A DNA stretch of 64,000 bases. Origin: Pontiella agarivorans. GTDB lineage: Bacteria; Verrucomicrobiota; Kiritimatiellia; Kiritimatiellales; Pontiellaceae. The stretch lies in assembly GCF_034531395.1 (NCBI RefSeq), contig NZ_JARVCO010000012.1:930001-994000 (forward strand), written 5' to 3'. The notes under the pieces were generated by a model. It saw nothing but the letters and a program-made list of their open reading frames with translations, had not been told where the DNA came from and did no database searches. Below, piece after piece: positions 19,361 to 27,038 of the stretch (the first letter of the stretch is position 1; each line of letters starts with the position of its first letter). A program made the position numbers and the translations under genes.

Positions 19361-20779
19361 ATGAAGTTTAAGATGTTGATGGCTGTGCTGTTGGTGACGG
19401 GTTTTTTATATGCGGAGCCGTATCGTGAAAATGAGCGGGTCGTTTTTGTGGGCGACAGTATTACGCATGGCGGCAGCTACCATACGCTGATCCAGTATTT
19501 CTATGCCACGCATTTTCCGGATCGGAAGGTGGCCTGCTTCAACGTCGGGATCAGCGGTGATACGGCTCATGGCGGTGCGCAGCGGTCTTCTGTGAACGGG
19601 GACGGAATCTGGGAGCGTGATGTGCGGATGTATGCGCCGACGGCGGCCGCAGTGATGCTCGGAATGAATGATGTCGGCGGTTCGCATTTTGAATCGTCCA
19701 CCAGCCGGGAGCAGCTGATGAGCTTTCATGAAAAACAACTCGGATGGTACCGCGCAAATTATGCTTCGTTGCTGAATCATCTGGAAGCGCAGCGCATTGA
19801 CCGAATCGCATTGATTAAATCATCGCCGTACGATCAGACGATGGTGAATCCCCAGGCGCAGCACAATCTGCTTAAATTTGGTTTTGGGAAAAATGATGCC
19901 ATTATTGATTTCGGCGAAAAAGTGATTGATGAGGAAGCGGAAAAGCGCGGCTATCCGGTCTGCGATTTTAATTCGGCGCTGCTGGAAATTAATGAACGGC
20001 GGCAGCAGAACGATCCGGCATTTACCCTGGTTGGACTTGATCGGGTTCATCCTGGCGAGGCGGGACACACCGTGATGGGGTATACCTTTCTGAAATTCCA
20101 GGGCTTGGAAGGGCCCGTGGCTGAAGTGGAGCTTCGGCTGAATGATCCGGAGAAAAAATGGACGGTTAAAAACGCGGTCGTTTCTTCTCTGAAAACGGGT
20201 GCGGGACAGGTTCAGTTTGATTATACGGCGAACGCGCTGCCGATGGTGCGGCAGAGCTATGAAAAAGCGGAAGGACTGATTCCGTTTGAGGAGGCGTTTA
20301 ACCGGGAAATCCTGCGTGTAGCCGGGCTGACGGACGGCATGTACCGAGTGCAGATCGGGGATAAAACGGCGGGGCGCTTCAGCCATACCGAACTCGACGC
20401 GGGCATTAATCTGGCCCGGCTGGATACTCCGCAGTTACAGCAGAGCCAAAAGGTTTATCTGTTGGGGCTGAAACAGAAAAAAATCATGGCGGACATTCGG
20501 AGTGTGGTCTGGGCGGTAGGGTATCTTTCGAAAATAAAAGATCACGATGCCGCAGACAAAAACGCAAATCTGGAAATGATCAGGCGGATTGATGCCGGTT
20601 TCGAGCCCGAGGGCCTGTGGGCTCCGCCGAGTGATTATGTGAAACATGTGCTGGCTCAGTATGTCCGGTGTATCGACGACTACGACCTTCTTTTCCAACG
20701 TCTGGAAAATACCATCGATAAAATCTATGAGATGGCACAGCCGATGACCCATCGGGTGAAGATCGTGAAGATTAAATAA
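19361..20779 (+). CDS. Secreted SGNH/GDSL-family hydrolase
   Basis: 472 residues with a signal peptide (MKFKMLMAVLLVTGFLYA). SGNH blocks: block I VFVGDSITHGG with nucleophile Ser33, block II Gly in GISGDTA, block III GMNDVG, block V DRVHPGEAGH with the catalytic Asp and His. It is probably a carbohydrate esterase or acetylxylan/rhamnogalacturonan-type deacetylase acting outside the cytoplasm; the substrate cannot be read. The C-terminal ~200 residues are helical and unassigned. AAGGAG 8 bases upstream fixes the start at 19361. Two exact palindrome copies are inside the gene and one each just before and after. Confidence 0.88.
   Translation: MKFKMLMAVLLVTGFLYAEPYRENERVVFVGDSITHGGSYHTLIQYFYATHFPDRKVACFNVGISGDTAHGGAQRSSVNGDGIWERDVRMYAPTAAAVMLGMNDVGGSHFESSTSREQLMSFHEKQLGWYRANYASLLNHLEAQRIDRIALIKSSPYDQTMVNPQAQHNLLKFGFGKNDAIIDFGEKVIDEEAEKRGYPVCDFNSALLEINERRQQNDPAFTLVGLDRVHPGEAGHTVMGYTFLKFQGLEGPVAEVELRLNDPEKKWTVKNAVVSSLKTGAGQVQFDYTANALPMVRQSYEKAEGLIPFEEAFNREILRVAGLTDGMYRVQIGDKTAGRFSHTELDAGINLARLDTPQLQQSQKVYLLGLKQKKIMADIRSVVWAVGYLSKIKDHDAADKNANLEMIRRIDAGFEPEGLWAPPSDYVKHVLAQYVRCIDDYDLLFQRLENTIDKIYEMAQPMTHRVKIVKIK
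20096..20110. repeat. TTCCA-N5-TGGAA palindrome, copy 5
   Basis: Exact copy, centre GGGCT, in the SGNH hydrolase gene in the FQxLE frame (FQGLE). Confidence 0.8.
20693..20707. repeat. TTCCA-N5-TGGAA palindrome, copy 6
   Basis: Exact copy, centre ACGTC, in the SGNH hydrolase gene in the FQxLE frame (FQRLEN). Confidence 0.8.
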
Positions 20780-20780
20780 A

Positions 20781-20806
20781 ACGCGCTTCTCTGTGGAAAA
20801 GCGCGT
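20781..20806. terminator. Hairpin terminator between convergent genes
   Basis: ACGCGCTT (20781-20788) pairs with AAGCGCGT (20799-20806) over a 10-base loop, just after the SGNH hydrolase stop. The T-run is weak on both sides. It probably serves both this gene and the convergent UroD-like gene. Confidence 0.55.
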
Positions 20807-20814
20807 TCCCTGTT

Positions 20815-20829
20815 TTCCAATGGTTGGAA
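20815..20829. repeat. TTCCA-N5-TGGAA palindrome, copy 7 (intergenic)
   Basis: Exact copy, centre ATGGT, with the extended symmetry TTTTCCAA/TTGGAAA, ending 1 bp before the convergent gene's stop at 20831. It follows the hairpin at 20781-20806. Confidence 0.85.
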
Positions 20830-20830
20830 A

Positions 20831-21883
20831 TTATGCCGTTGCAGGCAGCTTTAAACCATCGCCCGGATGCAACGCCTGATAGGTTTCCTGAGCAAAGGCT
20901 TCCTCGATAAAGGCCACGATATTTTCAATGGAGGTGTCGCTTTCAACCGAATGCGAGGGCGAGAAAATATAGCCTCCGTCGGCTCCGAGTTTCAGGAGAT
21001 CACGCGATTCATTCCGCACATCTTCCACAGTGCCGAACGGCAGTGTTTTCTGCATGCTGAGTCCGCCGTGGAAGGCCAGACGGCCGTGATAGGCCGGCAG
21101 AATTTCATGAATGTCCATGACTTCCGGCTGGAACGGGTTGAAGCAGTTGAGGCCGGCATCAACCAGATCGTCGAACAGTTCGTCGACGTCGCCGCAGGAG
21201 TGAATCATCACAAATTTTCCGGCGCTGCGCACTTTGCCATACATGCGTTTAAGCTGCGGCAGAATATATTCCCGCCAGAACGTCGGACCCATAATCAGGC
21301 CGCTCTGCTGGCCCCAGTCATCGCCGAAATAAACCGCATCGATGTCATATTTAAGGGCTTCTTCCACCTGCGCCAGGTTGTAGTCGGCAATGGCCGTCAT
21401 CAGTTCATGAACAAATTCCGGCTCTTCGATCATATCGATCATCAGGTTTTCCATACCGCGCAAAGTCCAGGCTCGTTCATAAAGTGAGAAACCCAGCTCA
21501 AAAACGCGGAAACAGTCCGCATATTTGTTGAGTTTCGGCTCAATATTTTCGAAGAACCGTTTGTCGAGCGGATCGGGGAATTCAAAGCCTTCCATCGTCG
21601 GTTCCGGAATCAGCACATTTTCGCACACGCCGATATCCTTATCGACACTGCGGTCCCAGATCACACCGAATACATCCTTCAGGCGGTCGTTGCCCAGATC
21701 GTCAAAAAAACCGATATCACTGCCGACGCGCACAATGTGATTGCCCACGGCCCGTTCCAGGTCGTCGGTACCGAGATATTCCGCCAGAGCCTGCTCCGGT
21801 TCTTCCGTAAATTTATAGGACCACGGCACATACGGCGGCTTTTCCCCGTTCAGGACCATCCGAACCACTTCTCGTTTTGTCAT
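20831..21883 (-). CDS. Uroporphyrinogen decarboxylase (UroD)-family protein, MtaA-like
   Basis: 350 residues of the UroD/MtaA/CmuA superfamily, with YFGDDWGQQSGL and the zinc-site-like MIHSCGDVDELFDDLVDAGL. Stand-alone members outside haem operons are mostly corrinoid-linked methyltransferases or sugar-associated proteins of unknown reaction; no haem genes are nearby. The start at 21883 has GGAG 8 bases upstream; an ATG 78 bases upstream lacks one. A PocR-domain AraC regulator is transcribed divergently from the same 193-bp region and is the likely regulator. A cobalamin- or methyl-transfer role is plausible but unproven. Confidence 0.82.
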   Translation of the reverse strand: MTKREVVRMVLNGEKPPYVPWSYKFTEEPEQALAEYLGTDDLERAVGNHIVRVGSDIGFFDDLGNDRLKDVFGVIWDRSVDKDIGVCENVLIPEPTMEGFEFPDPLDKRFFENIEPKLNKYADCFRVFELGFSLYERAWTLRGMENLMIDMIEEPEFVHELMTAIADYNLAQVEEALKYDIDAVYFGDDWGQQSGLIMGPTFWREYILPQLKRMYGKVRSAGKFVMIHSCGDVDELFDDLVDAGLNCFNPFQPEVMDIHEILPAYHGRLAFHGGLSMQKTLPFGTVEDVRNESRDLLKLGADGGYIFSPSHSVESDTSIENIVAFIEEAFAQETYQALHPGDGLKLPATA

Positions 21884-22076
21884 TGTTATATCTCCTTCGT
21901 TAACACCCGGTTGAACTGTGACGATTGACCTGTGATTCCCTGGCCGTAACGATCCCGTCACGCATCACATCAACGTTGCCACGTTTTTAATACGTAATAG
22001 GATGTAGGTGATTTTAGCCATAGACGCAGATGCTATAGTTATGGACAAATTTGCCGGCAATGGATAAAAACAGTCC

Positions 22077-22880
22077 ATGAATCGGGATATGGAATATATT
22101 TTCAGCGACCGGATGCTGAAGCTGCTGGATCATTTTACCTCGCTGACAGAAGTGCGGATTGCCTTTTTTTCGTTGAAAGGGGAGGAACTCTGCATCGGTC
22201 AGGACCGCAGTATTTGCGACTACTGTGCGATGCGCCGGCGCGAAAAGGGCTTTGATAAGGCCTGTCTCGCCAACGATGCGGCCGGCCGCCGGGCGGCACT
22301 GGAAATGGAAAGCGTTTGTTTTTATCAATGCCACGCCGGACTCTATGAGGCCGTGGTGCCGGTATATGTGGGCGAGACCCCGATCGGCTACGCCATGGTC
22401 GGGCAATTCCGTATTGTTGGATCCGAAGAAAAAGTCCGCAATGCGCACGAAGCGGAGGCGCTGGAAAAAATGCCGGTTTTTACACCGCAGAAAGCCGAAG
22501 ACCTGCTCAGTATGTTTGATGTGCTGATTCAGCACATCACCAGTCATGCACTGGTCGGGCGGCGGGACTACGACCTGCTCGATCCGCTGGTGCAGCGGAT
22601 GCGCCGGCAACCCGAAGAACGGCTCAGTCTTAAAGACGCCGCCGGAATCGTCGGTTTAAGCGCATCCCGGCTCTCGCACCTGTTCACCACCATGATCGGC
22701 GTCAGTTTCAAGCAATATCAAATGGCGCTGCGGCTCGACCGTGCGGATCGGCTCATGAAAGCCAATCCTGATTGGCGAATGGCCCGGATTGCCGAAAAAT
22801 GCGGTTTTGAAGATCCGCTCTATTTTTCCCGTGCCTATAAAAAACACCGCGGAATTCCACCCTCCAAAGCCTTCCAATGA
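22077..22880 (+). CDS. AraC-family regulator with PocR sensory domain
   Basis: 267 residues. Residues ~10-165 match the PocR ligand-binding domain, including Cys-rich ICDYCAMRR and a conserved CFYQCHAGLYEAVVPV block, thought to bind small hydrocarbon derivatives. Residues ~180-267 are a two-helix AraC DNA-binding domain (KDAAGIVGLSASRLSHLF and RIAEKCGFEDPLYFSRAYKKHRGI). The gene diverges from the UroD-family gene. PocR controls propanediol and cobalamin genes in Salmonella, so a similar local role is a reasonable inference. The ribosome site is weak. Confidence 0.88.
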   Translation: MNRDMEYIFSDRMLKLLDHFTSLTEVRIAFFSLKGEELCIGQDRSICDYCAMRRREKGFDKACLANDAAGRRAALEMESVCFYQCHAGLYEAVVPVYVGETPIGYAMVGQFRIVGSEEKVRNAHEAEALEKMPVFTPQKAEDLLSMFDVLIQHITSHALVGRRDYDLLDPLVQRMRRQPEERLSLKDAAGIVGLSASRLSHLFTTMIGVSFKQYQMALRLDRADRLMKANPDWRMARIAEKCGFEDPLYFSRAYKKHRGIPPSKAFQ

Positions 22881-22924
22881 CGGGCATATTACGGGTCGGC
22901 ATCGTGGGGCTTGCACGGAAGCTG

Positions 22925-23028
22925 TTAGTTGCCTGATGGAAATATGTTGAGTTCGGTGAAGTCCCTGAGCGCTTCAAGAGCAACCCGGCCTTAAACTCAG
23001 CGGTATGTTTCCGTCTATGCTTTTTCAT
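22925..23028 (-). pseudogene. IS3-type transposase OrfA, N-terminal remnant
   Basis: Minus-strand MKKHRRKHTAEFKA is the start of an IS3-family OrfA. After FKA a one-base shift restores VALEALRDFTELN, the usual continuation, followed by a stop. GGAG lies just upstream of the ATG. Everything after ~35 codons is missing, so this is a broken fragment at the edge of the accessory island. Confidence 0.65.
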
Positions 23029-23111
23029 AACTCCTTTACCTGCTCATTTGAGGAGTCATGCACCAAAACCTAACTTAACCCGTGGTCCAAAATCTTAAGT
23101 CCGTCTCTGCG

Positions 23112-23312
23112 CAGACCCGGGATCGAGGGGTGGGCCATCACCAGGCCGTCCGGGCACTGGCCTTCAAATGGACCCGCATCCTGTATCGATGCTGGAACGA
23201 GAAGAAACCTTATGACGAACTGCACTACTTGAGCAGGTTTAAAAAGCGGGGGTTAAGTCTGTGGAAAGTAATCGCAGAACATTCGGAAGATTTTAAATTG
23301 ATCAACCCTTAG
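23112..23312 (+). pseudogene. IS110-family transposase, C-terminal remnant
   Basis: About 66 codons (GHHQAVRALAFKWTRILYRCW) align closely to the last part of the IS110 transposase at 25001-25951. No N-terminal or catalytic part is present. The remnant ends next to half of an attC-like site at 23326-23358, as the larger copy does at 25944-25979, so both entered the same kind of target. Confidence 0.75.
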
Positions 23313-23321
23313 CAGGCTTCT

Positions 23322-24140
23322 TTATGGTTGACGGACATCCTTAGATAGCCGGTTCGGATCAGTTTTTGATGATCGTTTTCTTGCCCGTTCTAACTTTTCG
23401 CTGATGTCGTTCCCTTGAAGTTTTGCATCAACAAGATAGAAGGCTGGTATGTATGGAATTTCTGCATTTTTCGGATCAGCGTAAAAATCTGTAACAGCTC
23501 CGCTTAATTTTTGGAAGTGTGAGTTTAACTCAACGCGTTTAGTTATCTTGTTTAATACTTCTTTTTTCGGTTTTAGTTCACGGGAAAACTCTGCAATCGC
23601 ACCTTCGCATCCGGTTTTATATCCAGAAATGTAAAATCGTTTTTCTCCCTCACTCCAGCTATTCCATTTGTCTGCATATGATTCTAATTCTTCTGCTGGA
23701 GTCGGGGGTAGTTTTTGGATGTCATCACTAATTAGTGGCTGGATTTCTTCAACCCACTTCCTTTGGGCAAAGGTATACCTCACTTGAATATCGACCTGCT
23801 TTTCTGACAGTTTCATGATTTCAGGTGGGATAGAGGTTCGATACTGAATCAGGCTCTCTAATTCTTTCTTTGTGTATGTTTCATCCAAGAGGGATGTGTA
23901 ATATGGTTTCCAACTCTTCCAGTTGCAGTGCTTACGCACGATCTCTTTTATTGAATCATATGATTTCCCTTTTCCCTCATATGATTGCATGAGCTGATTG
24001 AGTATTTTCTCTGCGCCTTCATTGAATTGCAGTTCCACTCCATTGAGAATGATAAGTTTTTCAATAAGCTCATCTTTTGATTCAGAAAAGCCCGTGATGG
24101 TTACTGATATGGCTATAATGAATGTGATGATGGTTTTCAT
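23322..24140 (-). CDS. Exported DUF2059-like protein, probable integron cassette gene
   Basis: 272 residues with a signal peptide (MKTIITFIIAISVTITGFS). The middle region (ELIEKLIILNGVEL, then SLLDETYTKKELESLIQYR) resembles DUF2059 proteins of unknown function. ATG 24140 has AGGA 6 bases upstream. The gene lies between attC-like half sites at 24152-24195 (5' side) and 23326-23358 (3' side), with the last codons running into the attC arm, so the original 3' end may have been altered by the IS110 insertion. Base composition is more AT-rich than the flanking chromosome, which suggests recent acquisition. Confidence 0.7.
   Translation of the reverse strand: MKTIITFIIAISVTITGFSESKDELIEKLIILNGVELQFNEGAEKILNQLMQSYEGKGKSYDSIKEIVRKHCNWKSWKPYYTSLLDETYTKKELESLIQYRTSIPPEIMKLSEKQVDIQVRYTFAQRKWVEEIQPLISDDIQKLPPTPAEELESYADKWNSWSEGEKRFYISGYKTGCEGAIAEFSRELKPKKEVLNKITKRVELNSHFQKLSGAVTDFYADPKNAEIPYIPAFYLVDAKLQGNDISEKLERARKRSSKTDPNRLSKDVRQP
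23326..23358 (-). other. attC-like site 3, 5' half only
   Basis: On the minus strand CCGAACCGGCTATCTAAGG followed by GTCAAC aligns to the 5' half of attC-like site 2 (CCAACCAGCCATCTGAGG and GTCAACGC). The rest of the site is replaced by the IS110 remnant. Confidence 0.5.
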
Positions 24141-24151
24141 ATTTTTTCCTA

Positions 24152-24195
24152 GTCTAACGTTAAAGCCTTGTTCGTTGCCTGACTTGACGGGCGTT
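24152..24195 (-). other. attC-like site 2, 3' half
   Basis: Read on the minus strand it begins at AACGCCCG and ends in GTTAGAC, a perfect match to the attC consensus GTTRRRY, 10-20 bases before the cassette gene start. The AACGCCCG block also occurs in the intact site at 26243-26330. The 5' half of this site is at 25944-25979, on the far side of the IS110 hybrid. Confidence 0.65.
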
Positions 24196-24270
24196 TTCAC
24201 GGTAGATGCTATGTGGGGGTTGTCATTCAAAATATGATCCTTAGATCACCATAGAATAAGGAGATACATA

Positions 24271-24730
24271 ATGAACAACACACCCACACATAACGTTGAG
24301 AAATTACTCGTTGCCATGGAGCTGAGCAACAGCAAATGGCTGTTGGCTTTTTATAACGGCGAAAAGATCCGGCGCAAAAATATTGATGCCCGTGACCGCA
24401 AACGGTTTCTTGCTGAACTGGTCCTGGCCAAGCAGAAGCTGGGCTATCCTGAAGATGCTGAAGTGCTTTGCTGCTATGAGGCCGGGCCGACGGGGTTTGT
24501 GCTGGCGCGCCGGCTGATTAAACTCGGCTTCGAATGCGTGGTTATTGCTCCTTCATTGATTCCCTCGAAGTCCGGAGACAAAAAGAAAACCGACCGGCGC
24601 GATGCGCGTAAGCTGGCGGAGTTTCTGCGGTCCGGACACCTGACCCCGGTGCACATTCCCGATCTCGACGACGAGGTGATCCGCGATGTTTGCCAAGGCC
24701 GTACCGATGCCGCGCAGGGACTTGCGCGGA
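24271..24730 (+). pseudogene. IS110/IS1111-type transposase, N-terminal half
   Basis: About 153 codons of the DEDD (RuvC-like) domain: VAMELSNSKW at the first acidic site, CYEAGPTGF for the Glu, and KTDRRDARKLAEFL for the Asp pair. AAGGAG lies 7 bases upstream. The match stops at ...GLAR near 24730, after which the frame runs through a CCACGGAATACAC repeat into unrelated sequence. The serine-bearing C-terminal domain of this subtype is absent. The N-terminus looks IS1111-like, unlike the C-terminal half downstream. Confidence 0.75.
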
Positions 24731-25000
24731 CAGAAAATTATGAACCACGGAATACACGAAATACACGGAAAGGAAAGACAGGCGGTTCATGGGTAGGGCT
24801 GGTTCGCCGAACCCGCCGCCCGGTCGCCGAGGCCTTCGACCCTCCAGTCATTGGAACTTTTCAACCTCTGGAAAATGTAGACCACGACCCCAACCTCGCC
24901 GCCGCCGAAACTATTCAGCCCAACCCCATTTCGGAGGCCATTCAGTACCGCACCCTCGATCGCCAGCTTTGGGTCTGATAACGAAATAATAGGACGGACA
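24731..25000. other. Spacer between the two transposase halves
   Basis: About 270 bp homologous to neither transposase half. It holds one unit of the CCACG/AATACAC repeat (24745-24770) and two one-mismatch copies of the dispersed palindrome (24842 and 24861). No gene is supported. Confidence 0.5.
24745..24770 (+). repeat. Solo copy of the 26-bp GxxExxY-element terminal repeat
   Basis: Starts CCACGGAATACAC and ends ATACACGGAA; 23 of 26 bases match the left terminal repeat of the GxxExxY element at 55348-55373. No GxxExxY gene is next to it. Confidence 0.75.
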
Positions 25001-25951
25001 CTTACCCTTAAACTTAAGGCCTGGCGTCCGGACAGTCCGGACACCCGTAGACTGATGCTGCTGACCGAGCATCGCCGCAAACTGGTTGATCTGAGGGTCA
25101 AACTGACCAACGAACTGCGTTCCTGTCTCAAAAGCTACTATCCACTCGCCTGCGAGGTGGCCGGCGACAAGCTGAACGAAAAACTGGCTCTTGATTTTCT
25201 GGCTCGCTGGCCCACGTTTGAAAAACTCAAGCGTTCCCGTTTAACGACGGTTCGCAGCTTCTACACCCGGGGCAACAGCCGCTACTCGAAAGCCATTGAA
25301 AAACGTCTGAACGCCATCGAGCGGGCAGAGCCGGTCACCGGCGATCCGGTGATCGTTGAAAGCTTCAGCATGCAGATGCTGGCTTTGGTGGCCCAGCTTC
25401 AGAAGCTGAGGGAAACCATCCGGGAATACGACCGGCAGATCGTTCGCACCTATGCCTCGCATGCCGATGTCGCCATCATTTCAAGCTTTCCGGCCACCGG
25501 CAAAGTATTCGGCCCTCGGTTGATTGCCGCACTGGGCACCGATCGCAACCGCTTTAACTCAGCACAGGAACTGGAGAACTATTCCGGCATTGCCCCCGTC
25601 ACTGAACGCAGCGGAAAAATGCACTGGGTGCACCGACGCTGGAAGTGCTCGAACTTTATACGGCAGAGCTTTCATGAATGGGCCGGTGAGACCCGTAAGC
25701 ACTCCCTGTGGGCTCGGGCGTTCTACATCCAAGCCAGAGAGAAGGGAATGGGTCATCACCAGGCCGTCCGGGCACTGGGTTACAAATGGAACCGTATTCT
25801 GTACCGCTGCTGGAAAGAGCGGGTTCCTTACGACGAGCTGCACTATATCAGCGTACTCAAAAGACGAGGCTCTGGATTAATCAAAATCATTGCCGAACAC
25901 CCTGATGCCATTAGGCTGAACGGGCCTGTCGAAAGTCAATTTTTGCGTTGA
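25001..25951 (+). pseudogene. IS110-family transposase, C-terminal half (different subtype)
   Basis: In-frame from 25001 (LTLKLKAWRPDSPDTRRLM). It carries the coiled-coil middle region and the transposase_20-type C-terminal domain, with SSFPATGKVFGPRL, YSGIAPVTERSGK and FHEWAGETRKHS (conserved catalytic-type Ser). It belongs to the subtype ending in GYKWNRILYRCW. The N-terminal DEDD domain that should precede it is missing, so neither half can make an active enzyme alone. A shorter paralogue lies at 23112-23312. Confidence 0.8.
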
Positions 25952-25979
25952 CGGAGAACCTCAGATGGCTGGTTGGAAG
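25944..25979 (-). other. attC-like site 2, 5' half
   Basis: Minus strand CTTCCAACCAGCCATCTGAGG, 5 bases after the stop of the 82-codon gene, then GTCAACGC next to the IS110 end. The first 8 bases are the exact reverse complement of that cassette's own start border (GTTGGAAG), as required for a cassette that closes into a circle. Confidence 0.65.
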
Positions 25980-25983
25980 TCTT

Positions 25984-26232
25984 TTAGTCTACTTTGACTT
26001 TGTGCACATGAGCGAGAATACGTTTAACTTCGTACATCTCAGTTTGTAGCTCTTGGATTTTTTTCTTTTGTTCAAGATGATGTGCATCAGCTTGAGATAT
26101 GCGTGAGAAGATTGCAGCTACTGCGGATGCAGCAATAATTCCGATACCCATGGTTGCTTCAGATAACGATGCAATTCCGAGCAACGTTCCAAGTATTGCG
26201 ATGAGTCCAAAAATCACGCCAATTATTTTCAT
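25984..26232 (-). CDS. Small membrane protein with coiled coil, probable cassette gene
   Basis: 82 residues. Two short hydrophobic helices (VIFGLIAILGTLLGIASL and MGIGIIAASAVAAIF) are followed by a charged coiled-coil tail (LEQKKKIQELQTEMYEVKRIL). No known family was recognised. GAGG lies 6 bases upstream of the ATG. It is flanked by attC-like sites on both sides, in the same orientation as the other two cassette genes, which is typical of integron cassettes encoding small unknown proteins. Confidence 0.7.
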   Translation of the reverse strand: MKIIGVIFGLIAILGTLLGIASLSEATMGIGIIAASAVAAIFSRISQADAHHLEQKKKIQELQTEMYEVKRILAHVHKVKVD

Positions 26233-26242
26233 ATTTTTCCTC

Positions 26243-26330
26243 TTCCAACGTTAATCCTGACCCGCTTGGGAAACAAACTTTGCCTTCAAAAACGGGCGTT
26301 GTTCAAGTAGGGTCCGGGATCTGGTTGGTC
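26243..26330 (-). other. attC-like site 1 (intact)
   Basis: 88 bp. On the minus strand it starts GACCAAC and ends GTTGGAA. The arms CCAACCAGATCC/GGACCC and GGGTCAGGAT/GTTGG are imperfect inverted repeats with unpaired bases and a long central loop. That is the folded layout of integron recombination sites. It lies directly between the stop of the DUF2628 gene and the start of the 82-codon gene. Confidence 0.7.
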
Positions 26331-26334
26331 TTTT

Positions 26335-26715
26335 TTATTCAGGTATCTGCTGTTTTCTAAACGAACTCATTGCTTCATCAAAACAGCCAGCTTCTGATTC
26401 ATATATCAACTTGTATCCTTTTTTTACCAAGTGAGCTTCTTTCCTACGGCTTGCTATGTTTCCAATCCAAATCCATAACACTATTAAAGCCGCTAGGTTG
26501 AATATTGAGCCCATGGTTGTGTTGTGGGTTAATCGGCTAATCACTTGTGCGACAACGCTAATGGTTAACGATATTAGAAACCATTTAAGAGCGCATTTGA
26601 ATAATCCTTGCGTTAGCGCCCACAGCCACCCAAAAAAGAAAGCGAACCAGAGGAAACCAACTTTCACTGTTTCTTGTCGCTTTTCTTCATGTTCGTAAAT
26701 TCGATAGATATTCAT
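26335..26715 (-). CDS. DUF2628-like membrane protein, probable cassette gene
   Basis: 126 residues with three or four hydrophobic segments and the DUF2628-type start (YRIYEHEEKRQETVKVGFLWFAFFFG). Function is unknown. Such proteins are frequent in integron cassettes. Its 5' border on the minus strand (GTTGGTC at 26736-26730) is the exact reverse complement of its 3' border (GACCAAC at 26330-26324), as expected of one cassette. It is the cassette nearest the array edge; no integrase or promoter was identified beyond it. Confidence 0.75.
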   Translation of the reverse strand: MNIYRIYEHEEKRQETVKVGFLWFAFFFGWLWALTQGLFKCALKWFLISLTISVVAQVISRLTHNTTMGSIFNLAALIVLWIWIGNIASRRKEAHLVKKGYKLIYESEAGCFDEAMSSFRKQQIPE

Positions 26716-27038
26716 TTTATATTTTCCGAGACCAACAGTGTGGTTGATATGTATTGCATATTCCGGTGCAGGTATATCCTTTCGGCCATTCGTACCGTAT
26801 TTGGAATCAAGCTACCTTATATTGATGAGCGTGAAAAATAATCTTTTGCAAAGATTTGGTGCGGCAGGGGACGGTCTGTTCTTTCCAAGGGCTGGAAAAG
26901 GCGGTGCGTTTCCGCGGCATCGCAGGTTTCATAATTTGAGACAAACATGTTAATTCTCAGGATCAGGATACGGTGAAAGCAGGGAAAGGCTTTTAAATAT
27001 TGCCTGAAGTTAAATGTTTGTGGTAACAACTGGCCACT
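26716..27038. other. Divergent intergenic region at the array edge
   Basis: 323 bp between the DUF2628 cassette and the LacI-type gene. It contains the cassette border at 26730-26736 and one exact palindrome copy (26883). The lacI promoter should lie near its right end, where TTGT/ACAA half-sites flank GGTA close to 27022; this is too weak to call an operator. No integron integrase gene or clear attI was seen. Confidence 0.5.
26883..26897. repeat. TTCCA-N5-TGGAA palindrome, copy 8 (intergenic)
   Basis: Exact copy, centre AGGGC, about 140 bp upstream of the LacI-type gene. Confidence 0.8.

Larger units (their letters stand above)
24196..25948 (+). mobile_element. IS110-type insertion inside an attC-like site (degraded, hybrid)
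   Basis: Removing this segment rejoins ACGGGCGTT to GACGG on the plus strand, which restores the ACGGGCGTTG block of the intact attC-like site. GCGTT is present on both sides, so the exact borders are uncertain by up to 5 bp. Inside are two transposase halves of different subtypes and a ~270-bp spacer. The 75 bp before the transposase start is the only left-end non-coding DNA, where an IS110 bridge RNA would be sought. Confidence 0.6.

Noticed and set aside
27010-27038. Possible LacI-type operator (TTGT-GGTA-ACAA)
   Set aside because: Half-sites are only four bases long and the usual central CG is missing; no second copy upstream of the target genes.
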